Positions 44,940 to 55,938 of a stretch of 64,000 bases of DNA are shown one piece after another; position 1 is the first letter of the stretch, and every line of letters starts with the position of its first letter. The stretch is from the NCBI GenBank assembly GCA_025084515.1, contig JAJAGP010000276.1:310001-374000 (forward strand), written 5' to 3'. Under the pieces are notes generated by a model, which saw nothing but the letters and a program-made list of their open reading frames with translations, made no database searches and was not told where the DNA came from. The position numbers and the translations under genes were made by a program. This stretch comes from Ancistrus triradiatus. Its lineage: Eukaryota; Chordata; Actinopteri; Siluriformes; Loricariidae.

Positions 44940-45260
44940 TAGAGTGGGGACACGCTCACCAAACTTAAACAGCTGAAGATGAGAAAACATTGCCTGGTTT
45001 GGTGAATCTCGAATTTTGCTGTGACATGTGTACAGTAGTGTCAGAATATAGTGGAACCAGCAATGACTTCAAAGACCTAACCTGCCTGTATCAACAGATC
45101 AACCTGCTGGTGCTGTAATTGCAGTCCTTTGGTAGTTATTTGGGGAATTGTACCAATAGTCACAGCTTATCTGAGTATTGTTGCTGACCATGTGCATCCC
45201 TTTACAATGCAGCAATTTATCACATTCTGATAGCTACTTCTAGTATGAAAATGCGTCTTG
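44940..45260 (+). mobile_element. Tc1-like relic (same family as 14852-16130)
   Basis: 'attgttgctgaccatgtgcatccctt' and 'gaaaacattgcctggtttggtga' match 15760 and 15560 respectively. No usable ORF. Confidence 0.6.
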
Positions 45261-45309
45261 TCACAGAGCACAGGTCATCTCTAGACTGGTACCATAAGCA
45301 TGGCAATGA

Positions 45310-45857
45310 GCGCCTTTACATGCAGTTAGTAATCCAATCAGAGTTAGATCTGTGCAGTTATCTGATTATACAATTTGTCATGTATACAGCACAGAAATCA
45401 GGTTAAGAAATCCGATAAAGAGCCCAGTAATTGGATTTCTCATAGCATGTATACCGGTTTTCTCAGTCTGTGCATGCACACGGTTTAACCAACACGTTTG
45501 CCAGGTCTGCTTATTCTAAATACTTTATTTGGGCTCTTCCTCCACTGACTGTAGCGTTTTATTTTTTCTCGCAGGATCTGGCCACCATGGAATTAAAAGC
45601 AGGTGGAGATCGCAAATGCAGCACACACTCGAGAAAATAAAGAATTTGATTATTCGATATTAAAGTTTGAAGTTTACATCACATATTTCTGTGAAATTAT
45701 TGGCTGGATGCAAAGTAGAAATCAGTTGATTATAGTCATGTAAACCAATTTCTGATTTTCCCATTATCTGACTAAGTGCATGTATACTCGTTGATCGGAT
45801 TACTGACTAACTCTGACTTGCTGCAGTTATTATGAAGTTCATGTAAACACACTCATT
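45310..45857. mobile_element. MITE-like element with inverted ends
   Basis: The left end 'tttacatgcagttagtaatcc' and the inverse of the right end 'cttcatgtaaacacactc' are loosely palindromic, and subterminal 'gattactgactaactctgac' mirrors 'gtaatccaatcagagttag'. A non-autonomous DNA element, about 550 bp. Confidence 0.55.
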
Positions 45858-46211
45858 GAGTTCAGGCACCACCCTACTCATCATTATTCATGGCAATCTA
45901 GCACAAGGTAAGTACTGCACATTTCTTCACCAAGGTCATGTGTACTACATGTATAAGCGGACCTCCCAATGCAGTCCTTTTTTAATCTCAAATAAAAGAG
46001 CACAACACACAAATGCAGCAATGCAACACTGCTAGCCGTTTGTTTTGCGCAGCATGGTGTGACGTGCCCTCTAATTTAGCCTCAGCCAGATTTACAGTGA
46101 AGCTTTGCTCCTCTAAAGGCACTCGTTTGAAGCCGGGACAGCATGGTAAATCAGAGCCTTCTTTATAGAAATTCCTTTCCAATTAAAGCAGGCAGAAGGA
46201 AGAACTCTTAC

Positions 46212-46286
46212 CCCTTTTACTCCCTTGAGGTCGCCTTTCAGCAAAGAGTCCAGGGTGAAGATCACATTGTGGCTGAGGCTCTGGAG
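46212..46286 (-). CDS. asap1: asap1 exon e2: BAR domain, LSHNVIFTLDSLLKGDLKG
   Basis: A 75-nt, phase 0-0 exon encoding 25 residues, LQSLSHNVIF through LKGVKG. It is almost identical to the ASAP1 BAR-domain loop and helix as I remember it. In ASAP2 this stretch starts differently (NIISFPLDSLLKG), which supports the ASAP1 assignment. The acceptor is catcctcag and the donor gtaaga. Confidence 0.96.
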
Positions 46287-46795
46287 CTGAGGATGGAGAA
46301 AAGGAGGCATGAAGTGTTATGTGTATCAAATTTTTACATCACCTTTGCAATTTAATGGTTAGTGTGTGACACTGCAGAGAGATGTAGGTACATCATGTAA
46401 ACGTGCATTTAAGGCAAAACTGTTCACAGTTAATAGTGAATATACATTGCACTGCAAAAAGTGCTTGCACAAACATATACAATGAGGGTTAAATGTCTGA
46501 GAGCACTGGTGAAAATGCTTTTATTTTGCATGTTTCTTTAATTGAATACAATGTTTTTCCACTACAAATCATCTAAAGGCATTGCAATAACACACACGCA
46601 CACACATTTACATTCTGTGTACACCCTAGAGAAGGCTGTGCATGAAAATCCCAGTAGATTAGCAGTTTCTAAAAATACTCAGACCAGCCCATCTAGTACC
46701 AACACAAATGCCAAAACCAAAGTCACTTAAATCACATTTCTTCCCCCATTCTAACGCTCGGTTTGAACTTCAGTAGGTCGTCTTGACCATGTCTA

Positions 46796-47016
46796 GACTG
46801 TGGTAGCCAAGTGGTTAAGGTACTGGACTATGAACAAGAAGATCCACCTTGGGATCCCACCTCTGCCAAGCTGCCACTGCTGGGCCCCTGAGCAAGGTAC
46901 TTAACCCACAATTGCTTGGACTGTATCTACTGAGTATCTACTGACAAAATCTATAAGACCGTATCAATTGTAAATCGCTCTGGATAAAGTGTGCTAAATG
47001 ACATAGATGTAAATGT
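46796..47016 (+). repeat. tRNA-derived SINE, copy 4 (diverged)
   Basis: 'gtggtagccaagtggttaag' and 'tctgccaagctgccactgc' are followed by the tail 'aatcgctctggataaagtgtgctaaatg'. The B box is mutated ('cttgggatccc'). Confidence 0.8.
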
Positions 47017-47129
47017 CTACATGCCTAAATGCACTGTGTTTGTGCCATATGATTGGCTGATTAGATATCTGCATTAATAAGCAGTTGCAACGATGTACCT
47101 AATAAAGTATACACACATACACTCATAAA

Positions 47130-47415
47130 TAAACAGTGGTGCTTGAAAGTTAGAAAAAAAAATGTTTCCAAACTGGAGACTTATCAGAGAAAGTCGAGGA
47201 CTCAATAAAATCTCAACATTGTGAAATCACGCTGGGATAACAGAGATTATCAGACTTTGCACAAAAGGGGAACATACCAAATACTAATCAATTCTGAAAT
47301 GTAACATTTCACTCAATGTTATGTCGCCTACATAATTTGTAATGCAAAAAACAACGCACAATGCAAAACAGAAGCACTTTCACCAGTGGTCTCAGACATT
47401 TGGCTCCCACTGTAT
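47130..47415. mobile_element. Tc1 end fragments
   Basis: 'acagtggtgcttgaaagtta' at 47134 is a family L end. 47240-47412 matches 37040-37222 including the end 'tttggctcccactg'. Two transposon fragments joined. Confidence 0.55.
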
Positions 47416-47580
47416 AATATAACTGGATGGCAGGATATCGTGTAACAAAATCAAACAAATAAGTACCTTCATAACGAAACAATATCCTCAATCCCTTGGT
47501 ACCCAATAACCCTCATATTGTTCTACCAGTTGCACAAACTATGGCAGCATATAGAGAGAGATGGGTAAGAGTTGGCTGAC

Positions 47581-47726
47581 CAGGTTTTTGAGAAGAGCTG
47601 CGAGTTCCTTGACCAGGCTGGAGAACTTGACGAAGGCAGCTCCCAGGTCCGAGCTGTCCCGTGTCATAAAGTTACTGCCAAACTTGTCCAGTGCCTGTCC
47701 ATAGTTCTCTTCATTCTGCACATGCT
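47581..47726 (-). CDS. asap1: asap1 exon e1: BAR domain, helix segment HVQNEENY to LLKNL
   Basis: This is the most 5' asap1 exon I can find, 146 nt. It starts with two bases of a split codon and then encodes 48 residues beginning HVQNEENYGQALDKFGSNF and ending ELAALLKNL. It corresponds to the first half of the BAR domain, which forms the curved, membrane-binding dimer. The acceptor is ccaacag and the donor is gtcagc, so the exon ends in phase 0. The preceding exons (start methionine, SVSEFIAET-like segment, first BAR helix) were not seen in the 16 kb to the right. Confidence 0.95.
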
Positions 47727-48921
47727 CTGTTGGGCAGAGAGAGACAGAATCCATTAAAACTGAATACAACTTTGGAGAAATTAACAAGTGATTATTTTTT
47801 ATTGTTATTTTAAAAGAAAGTGTCTGAGCTGACCGCTCTATTAGTCACCCACTGAGCGTTAAATTGTGAATTTTCCACATTATGAAGCCCTTGTTTGAAA
47901 AACAGCAGCCCCATCAGATCCAGCAAAATTAAAAGACCCAGCAGTCTTACTGACTCACTGTATGATGTCATTGCAAATCATGCCAGTGATGAAAATTTAA
48001 ACAAGAACCTGTGATAGATAAATATCAACACTGCTGCACAGGCTGTTGACCAAAATGGACATTGACCGGACAATTCTACAGTTTAGTTTATGGACAATAT
48101 TACGAACAACATGGAAGATCAGTCAGATGAAACAAAAAACTTCACGAGTGAATGTGAACCAGTTTATACACTTATAGGTGAGATATATAGGTAGCAGTGG
48201 GACAAACAAAGCAGTACTACTTACAATAGGACAGGCACATACACTTACGAATGGCATTTACAGCTTGTTACAAATAAGCAGGTGAAAAATCATACACACA
48301 AAAAAGTGTAAACTCCCGCCTCTGCTCGTGGATGCACAGGGTTGACTGGCTTTTTAAGGTCACATTGTCCAGAGTTGAAAGACAGATTTTTATTTCCTGA
48401 TTTTTATAATGTATTATAACTGTTAAAACCTTGGTCATTAAAGTGAATGGACGTTGAATACCTGACCTGTATACACCTACATACTGTTCCATCAACAGTA
48501 ACACTGCTAAACATGATGCACTCATACCAGCACAGCTCAACACTACCATGTAATGACCATGTTGGCGTCAGTGATTGTGTTGAGAATGCTCCACCATTAC
48601 ATCTAGTCCAAGCCCTATAGTAGTCACGTAATACCGAAATAGAGATGATGTGATAAATATTCAGTGACGGTATAAATGTTTGCAGTGTGCTCACCAGTCT
48701 TTGTGGTTTAGCTTCAAAAATACTAATCGACTGAACATGTAGCTGAAACAGCCCAGGCCACTAAAAAGCAAAGTTACAGTGAACTCTGTCTTTCAGAGGA
48801 AGGGTGGATATCACACAGTATGATAATACAAAAAGAAATGTATACGTCATGCCTATTCTAGTTAGTTTTGTTGAAATATATTCTTATATTTATCATTTCT
48901 AATTATAAATGTGAAAATATA
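47727..48921. other. asap1 upstream intron, unassigned
   Basis: No exon or repeat family recognised. ORFs at 48268-48694 (-) have no domain. Confidence 0.45.
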
Positions 48922-50494
48922 CAGTGGTGCTTGAAGGTTTGTGAACCCTTTAGAATTTTCTATATTTCTGCATAAATATGACCTAAAACATCATCAGATT
49001 TTCACACAAGTCCTAAAAGTAGATAAAGAGAACCCAGTTAAACAAATGAGACAAAAATATTATCCTTGGTCATTTAAAATTGATTGAGGAAACTGATCCA
49101 CATTACATTTAGTTTGATTGTCAAAAGTATGTGACCTTGCTTCAGTTATCTGCTGTGACCCCCCTGTGGCAGCAATAACTGCAGCTAAACGTTTCCTTAA
49201 CTGTTGATCAGTCCCTGCACACCAGGCTTGGAGGACTTTTAGCCTTTCCCTCTCCGTACGAACAGCTTCATTATGTTGTGGTTCCTCACATTAGCTCTTG
49301 CTTCATCCTTCCACAACATTTCCCTTGATAATGTCATGACTTTGACTTGGCCATTCCAAAACAGTCTTAACCTTTAAATTCTTCTAACCATGTCTCTGTA
49401 TAACAACTTGTGTGCTTAGGGTCCGTTGTCTTGCTGCATACCCACCTTCATTATTATGGACAGATGTCCTGACATTTTCTTTAGAATACTCTGATCTACT
49501 TCAATCATTGTTCCATCAATGATGGAAAGCCGTCCTGCCCCGATGCCTCAAACACCAAACCATGATAACTACCACCACCACCACCATGTTTCATACATGC
49601 AAATGCAGTGTTTTCCTTTCTCCAAACATAAAACGCTTTTCTTTTAAACCAAAAAGTTTCTATTTTGTCTCCCACAAAACCATTTTCTTCCAATAGCCTC
49701 TCTTGTCCATGTGATCTTTAGTAAGACTGCAGAACGAGGCACAATGTACTTTTTTGGAGACCAGTGCTTTCTCCTTGCAACCCTCCATGTCACACCATTG
49801 TTGTTCAGTGTTCTTCTGATGTGGACTCTTGAAACATTAACATAAGGCAATGTGAGAGGAGACTTCAGTTTGCTTAGAAATTTACCCGTGGGGTCCTTTG
49901 TGACCTCACCCACTATTACAAACGCCTTGCACTTTGGAGTGATTTTGTGACCCGACCACTCCTGGGGAGGTAAACAATGGTCTTGAATTTTTCCTCCATT
50001 TGTACCCAATTCTGTCGGACTGTGGATTGGTGGAGCCAAACTCTTTAGAAGACGGTTTTGTAACCTTTTCCAGCCTGATGAGCATCAACAACTTTTTCTG
50101 AGGTCCTCAGAAATGTCATTTGTTCGTGCCATTATACACTTCCACAATCGTGTGTTGTGAAGAGCAGACTTTGATAGATTCCTGTTCTTTAAATAAAACA
50201 GGGTGCCCACTCACACCTGATTGTCATCCCATTGGTTGAAAACACCTGAATTTCACCTTCAAATGAAATGCTAATCCTAGAGGTTCACATACTTTTGCCA
50301 CTCACTAATATGTAATATTGGATCATTTTCCTCAATAAATAAATTACCAAGTATAATATTTTTGTCTCATTTGTTTAACTGGCTTCTCTTTATCTACTTT
50401 TACGACTTGTGTGAAAATCTGATGATGTTTTAGGTCATATTTATGCAGAAATATAGAAAATGCTAAAGAGTCCACAAACCTTCAAGCACCTCTG
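48922..50494 (-). mobile_element. Tc1 family L, copy 3 (1573 bp)
   Basis: The ends are cagtggtgcttgaaggtttg and the inverse 'aaccttcaagcacctctg', with TA outside. More diverged by small deletions than copy 2. Confidence 0.92.
49142..50132 (-). pseudogene. Family L Tc1 transposase, many small deletions
   Basis: Starts at MARTND on the minus strand (50132) and ends near 49142. Recognisable segments are out of frame with each other. About 60 bp shorter than the sum of its parts would require. Confidence 0.85.
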
Positions 50495-51229
50495 TATTCT
50501 TATAATAAATGGGAAATCACATGACCTATATTCCTCATTCTTGTACGGGAAATGTCATCATGTTTGCGTGGAAAGCTTGAACAAAGCTGCTCCAGACGTC
50601 ATCAGGTTCGGCTCACTTGCTGTAGTAATGCTGGGCAGTATGACAGAATAAATTGCCTGACGATACAAAAATGTCTTCCCTGAAGACCACACTGGGGAAA
50701 TCAAAGCCAAAGGTTTTACAGTTTTTTACATCCACTATCCAAACAACAAATGATTCTGCACAGGTGTTAATATCAGCAAGAATGCACAGCTCATTCTAGA
50801 CAGGTGTCTATACAGGAAGATAATAGATAGATTGCACCAACAGCTCAGTTATGCCTTTAGTTCTCCTATTTCTTTTAGTTCTACTATCAATAGCACAGAC
50901 CTTTAAGGTGTTTTCACACACAGAGCTTTAGCAATTTACAAATGGGCTAGACCGCAGAGTTTTGGTTTGTTTGATATCTTTGGTACAGAAAAACACAAGA
51001 CACAAAAATAACAAAAAAAAAACAAAAACAACAAAGGATACAAAATTGAAAATAATACCAGAACACCTAATGGCATCCTATGTTCAATTTGAAACAAATG
51101 ACAATAATCAGTCTAACCTGTGATTAATTTCAAATTACACTCACCTTTCCCCCATCTGGTCAGTGCTCACATGATTTTAATTCATAGCCTATGAATTGTG
51201 GCTTTGATGCTTAAAAAGGCCAGTTTTAT
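50495..51229. other. Unassigned intron
   Basis: No gene or repeat recognised, apart from an A-rich tract at 50990-51060. Confidence 0.4.
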
Positions 51230-52010
51230 TCCCTGTTCCTTGTTCACAATAACAAACACGACGGAGCTATCTGAGCAGGCCAGGGATTTCATTATCACCA
51301 AGCGCAAGCAGTCTAAAGGGTACAACACTATCTAAAAAAGACCTCGGCATCCCGGCTTATCAGGAAGTTCGCTACTCATAGAGCATCAAGAACCTTCCAG
51401 GATGTGGTGGAAAGAGGAAAACTGATAAGAGAACTCTATGAAACTTGGTTCAGAATGTGGCAAAGAAACCATGTACAATATCCAGATAACTTCAGGCTAA
51501 GCTGGAGACATCCTTAGTAACAGTTTTAACCCGTACCATACACCATACACTGAACAAAACAGCGCTCTGTGGATGAAGCCTAAGGAGAACTGTGCTGCTT
51601 AAAGAAAGGGACAAAAAAAGAGCGACTGAACTTTGCCAATACTAACATAGACAAATCACAATCTATCTGGGAAACTAGGTCTCTCTGGCAATGCACACCA
51701 GCGTAATGTTTATAGATGATGAAATGAAGCCTATAAGGAAAAGAACACTCTACCAAAAGTGAATTATGGTGGAGGATACATAATATTATGGGGCTGCTTT
51801 GCTGCCTCTGAAACTAGAGGCCTTGAACGTGGTCCTACAACAGGATAATGAGTCAAAGCAAGCACACATCCAAAAGTACACAAGAATGGTTGAAAATAAT
51901 TTTAACGGGCCAGCAATGAGTCCTGATCTCAAGCCAACTGAAAATATTTGGAAAGGGCTGAAATCTGCTATTGGGAAAAGAAACCCTGCAACCCTCTGGG
52001 TTGGGGGGCT
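51230..52010 (+). pseudogene. Tc1-like transposase relic
   Basis: The C-terminal part reads VVLQQDNESKQAHIQKYTRM, VENNFNGPAMSPDLKPTENI, WKGLKSAIGKRNPATL (51820-52000), equivalent to 'QQDNDPKHT...SPDLNPIENLW'. Upstream, 'GGYIILWGCFAAS' lies at about 51770. Earlier parts are out of frame. The element ends at the microsatellite cluster. Confidence 0.75.
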
Positions 52011-52046
52011 TTTATATAGGTGTGTAGCTTACTCTACTGTCAGGAT

Positions 52047-52089
52047 TGTGTGTGTGTGTATGTGTGTGTGTGTGTGTGTGTACGTACAT

Positions 52090-52130
<41 letters not shown>

Positions 52131-52187
52131 GATATATATATATATATAGATATATATATATATACATAACGACATGACATACATACA

Positions 52188-52218
<31 letters not shown>

Positions 52219-52284
52219 CATACATACATACATACATACATACATACATACATACATACATACATACATACATACATACATACA

Positions 52285-52336
<52 letters not shown>

Positions 52337-52360
52337 CATACATACACACACACACACATA
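52047..52360. repeat. Compound microsatellite: (TG)n, (CA)n, (TA)n, (TACA)n, (TA)n, (CA)n
   Basis: About 310 bp. The core (TACA)n runs 52170-52314, with some 35 tetranucleotide units. It is flanked by TA and CA runs on both sides and creates long meaningless ORFs in several frames. Confidence 0.97.
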
Positions 52361-53022
52361 TTGGATGTACATGGTCCTCCAGAATGGTTCGGTAGTCCTT
52401 GGCAGTGACGCGCCCATCTAGCACAAGTATTGGGCCAAGGGAATGCCATGATATGGCAGCCCAAACCATCACTGATCCACCCCCAAGCTTCACTCTGGGC
52501 ATGCAACAGTCTGGGTGGTACGCTTCTTTGGGCCTTCTCCACACCGTAACTCTCCCGGATGTGGGGAAAACAGTAAAGGTGGACTCATCAGAGAACAATA
52601 CATGTTTCACATTGTCCACAGCCCAAGATTTGCGCTCCTTGCAACATTGAAACCGGCTTTGGCATTGGCACGAGTGACCAAAGGTTTAATCCTGTTGGAT
52701 ATGGTTTGTCCTTCTTGGTGGTATGCTGACATTACCCTGGATACCGTGGCTCTTGATACATCACAAAGACTTGCTGTCTTGGTCACAGATGCGCCAGCAA
52801 GACGTGCACCAACAATTTGTCCTCTTTTGAACCCATAATGTTGTGTGAATTGCAATATTTTGAGCAAAACTGTGCTCTTACCCTGCTAATTGAACTTTCA
52901 CACTCTGCTCTTACTGGTGCAATGTGCAATGAATGAAGATTGGCCACCAGACTGGTCCAATTTAGCCATGAAACCTATCACACTAAAATGACAGGTGTTT
53001 CAATTTCATTGTCCAACCCCTG
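52361..53022 (-). mobile_element. Tc1-like transposon half (CAGGGGTTGGACAATG end), left end lost
   Basis: The right end 'attgtccaacccctg' borders TA at 53023. The element is cut at its other side by the compound microsatellite. Confidence 0.85.
52363..52867 (-). pseudogene. Tc1-family transposase, deleted and fused to microsatellite
   Basis: 52867-52620 reads LQFTQHYGFKRGQIVGARLA, GASVTKTASLCDVSRATVSR, VMSAYHQEG (helix-turn-helix). After a deletion and frame change, 52619-52363 reads VKHVLFSDESTFTVFPTSGR, VTVWRRPKEAYHPDC, GGGSVMVWAAISWHSLGP, ILVLDGRVTAKDYRTILEDH, with FSDES carrying a catalytic Asp. The final third is absent. Confidence 0.88.
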
Positions 53023-53024
53023 TA

Positions 53025-55889
53025 TGTTATGCTACCTAGCTAGCGAGCTTTACCCACCATGCTGTTCGGTGATGTAGTTCTACTCGGAGCTCAGCAGCGC
53101 TTGTAGCGACAAAATATATTCTATAATTTGCTGCCTATTTGGTAGAGCTGTGGTTCTGCTTTGCACCGTTATGGAGGTATATGAACAATGCATAGCATAC
53201 GGGAACTTAACACTGGTGTACCAGTTGAACCTGTACACTGCCCGGCACTATGTCCATGTCAAATAATATGTTTCTTCTATATTTATTTTCTTAATGACTG
53301 CGTGCATTTTGACCGGTCAATATATTTGGACAAATGCATTAAAATAGTTTCAAATGATGCAAAGTTGGTACATATCCACTTTTTGATGAAGATACTGGCT
53401 TTTTATACTATACAATCAATTGTGGCAATAATGTTAACCACAACTGTACAAACAATCCCGACACACCATCTCCCAAGGTGGTCTGAGTATGGTTCTTTTG
53501 TGGTGTGTTTAATATCCACACTGTGAAAACAAAAAAAATCCCATTTCGCTTCATGTTCTTAACATCCTATCTTTTAATGTAAGTTCATGTAAACTCACAA
53601 CTTGTGTGTCTAAAGCATAAACGAGTCAAACGCTGATCACCATCGCTTACCCTACAAGTGCACTTCTGTCTTCATTTCAAACATCTTACCTCTGTTTTGA
53701 AATAATAAAAGCAATATATTCTTTCCCAAACTGTTGCCTCCACGTCTATTCGCAGCTACTTACTACCACTGCTTTTCGGTCCGAGTCCTTGATAGAAATT
53801 GTTTTGTTAATAAAATAAATAAACTCAAATCAATTTTTCTATTGTGATAAAACTCTGTTCTGTTATAGATTTCTTTATGTACTGTCTTCATAAAATCTTC
53901 CTTCTTCATGTAACATGTTAGATATGTAACTGATTATGACGAATATCATTCCTCCGTGTTGCTCGTCTCCTCTTTAGTTTTGGTATTTCCCATCAATTTT
54001 ATTCTCTCCACTGAATTGAAAAACCAAAAAAAGACAAACAAGAGAAACAATGGCAACATGAAAAGACACTATCCATAATTCTGTGTACAACAGCTGGGTT
54101 TTGAGCTCTAAATGAGTTGTGCTGTGAACAACAGCTGGTCTGGGATGTCATCAGTACTAAAGAGGACTAGAAAGAGAAACAAGTCTCATTAAAAGTTTGC
54201 TTACAATATGAACACAACAAGGACTGAGGTCAGTTGCAGTTGGTTTGCTTTCAGGTTCAAAGAACTGAGTTCAGTGAATTAAAAAATCAGAACAATAATA
54301 ACAGTAATACAACCGATATGTGAAAACACCCACTGACTGCACAGGTCTCATAGCATCTGCTTTTTATGGCTTCTCATCACGTTTCAAATAACACCACCAT
54401 CTGTTTGGTCTGGCTGAAAAAGGTAATTTAGTAACACCAAAACACAAACTCCGGATATTTTAGGGCAATTACATAAAAATAGCTAGAGATTCTATCAAAG
54501 TGCAGCACAGAAATACTTTGGCACAGGCTCTGTATTGTTTGTACAGACACTGAGCATTTATTGTTTTGACCTTTTCCACAAAGCCAACCACAGAAAGGGC
54601 ACATTATGACCCTGCAAGGAACAGAGCTCTATGTGAATCCATCTTCGGAATGGAGGAAATTCTGCCTAAACCCTGAATTGCCATGGCAATGGCAATTTTT
54701 CCCCAGGAGGTCTTCCTCATTACAACAGCTCCAGGCTCGAGAAAAAAAGAGATAGATAAAGGAAGACATAGCTTAAAAGAATGAGAAATCCTCAAGTAGA
54801 TTTCAAAAACTTGTACAAGACACCAGACAAATGTAAACAAAAGAAAAGCTGGATCACTATAAAAAACACGGACTCGTCTAAATAAAGCCCTACATTTCCA
54901 CTAGGGCACATCGGTTACAGAACAGACTCTCTGTGGAACACCAGGCTCATCTGGGAGCAATCCTCACTGCTTGGTGTGAGCCTGGCCCTCGGCAAAACCA
55001 CATGATTAGGTCATTTGTCATGTGCAGAGGAAGGACGGCCAAGCCTCAGCAACTGAAGCCCATCATTTCCCAGGAATAACCAGCAGAGGGCTGTTCCTCA
55101 GACGTCCCTCAGCAGATCAAGTACTAGTTCAACAGCATTAAGACCAGCAATCCTTCAAATGCTTCATTCTGTTAAGCTCTGCTCTTACCAGCTTTCGCAT
55201 GCAGCAACCCAAAGTCTGGTCACCACTGAGAGAATCTATGTAGAATCATTAAACTGGACCGTTTTGGTAATCTCAAGCCAGGTTTATGGATTGTTAGAGC
55301 AATCCTACAAAAGCAGACCTCATGCTTATAGCACCAGAAGCACCACCATTCTAGCAACTTTCCCATTAGTCATTCCTTTAGAGAAAAAAACCTGCTGACT
55401 GCAGTAAGGAATAAAATGACCTCTGCACGCACACTGCTACAACTTCATTGGCCAAGACAATGAAAACATAAATAAAGTTACTGTCTGCAGTGAATAGTGT
55501 CTGAGGGTTACGTGCTGACTCTTAGTGGGGTCAAAAGCTAATGGCTGTGTAAGTAACACTGAGGTCAATGTAGGGTGAGCTCTCGAATCTCAATCCATTA
55601 ATAATCCATAAATCAGTGGCATCAGCATACCGCAATGCATATAAACAAGGTGGACATGTTTATATAGCACTAGACCATCTCCTTGTGTTCTTTCTTCCAA
55701 AGCCTGAAACAGACAAAAACAACCGCAAAACAAAGACAACATGGAGAAATGATCCAACTGGATTAGCAGTTGTCAGAAGCTTTATACAGCCCAAATGGAT
55801 TATGTCATTACTCAGAGCTGACCACCCCACCCTTATTACAGGCTCTTTGGTTCCAGAAGTGATATTTCCTTTGGTGTTCACCATACATA
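53025..55889. other. Upstream asap1 intron or flank, mostly unique
   Basis: The longest repeat-poor stretch of the window. No exon recognised. ORFs at 53188-53526 (+), 54604-54840 (-) and 55616-55951 (+) show no family motif. A regulatory element or non-coding first exon could be here, but nothing in the sequence proves it. Confidence 0.45.
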
Positions 55890-55938
55890 CAGTACTGTGC
55901 AAAAGTTTTAAACCACCATTAGACATACCACTGTTTTA

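Larger units (their letters stand above)
3224..47726 (-). other. asap1: asap1 gene body (partial): 22 recognisable coding exons
   Basis: ASAP1 is a multidomain Arf GTPase-activating protein. Its BAR domain shapes membranes, the PH domain binds PI(4,5)P2, the ArfGAP domain stimulates GTP hydrolysis on Arf1/Arf5, and the ankyrin, proline-rich and SH3 regions link it to focal adhesions and podosomes. Here 22 exons on the minus strand match the family in order and in phase from the BAR domain to the proline-rich region, with 2310 coding nt and no stop. Marker peptides such as SHNVIFTLDSLLKGDLKG, REHAKQHGMIRTEITGAE and KKERSPRPQSFCHSSS fit ASAP1 better than ASAP2 as I recall both. The N-terminal exons and the SH3 end are missing, presumably outside the window. 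All introns have GT-AG ends. The duplicate copy (a or b) cannot be decided. Confidence 0.95.

Noticed and set aside
52170..52314. Regularly spaced direct repeats that could suggest a CRISPR array
   Set aside because: The unit is only 4 bp with no spacers, and the genome is eukaryotic.
52012..52542. Long ORFs (up to 176 codons) reading CMYVCMYV or HTYIHTYI
   Set aside because: They are translations of the TACA/TA/CA microsatellite in several frames, with real transposase sequence only at one end.
54604..54840. Minus-strand ORF with EPGAVVMRKTSWGKIAIAMA as a possible asap1 5' exon
   Set aside because: No similarity to the ASAP1 N-terminus, and phase and sequence do not fit the codon split at exon e1.
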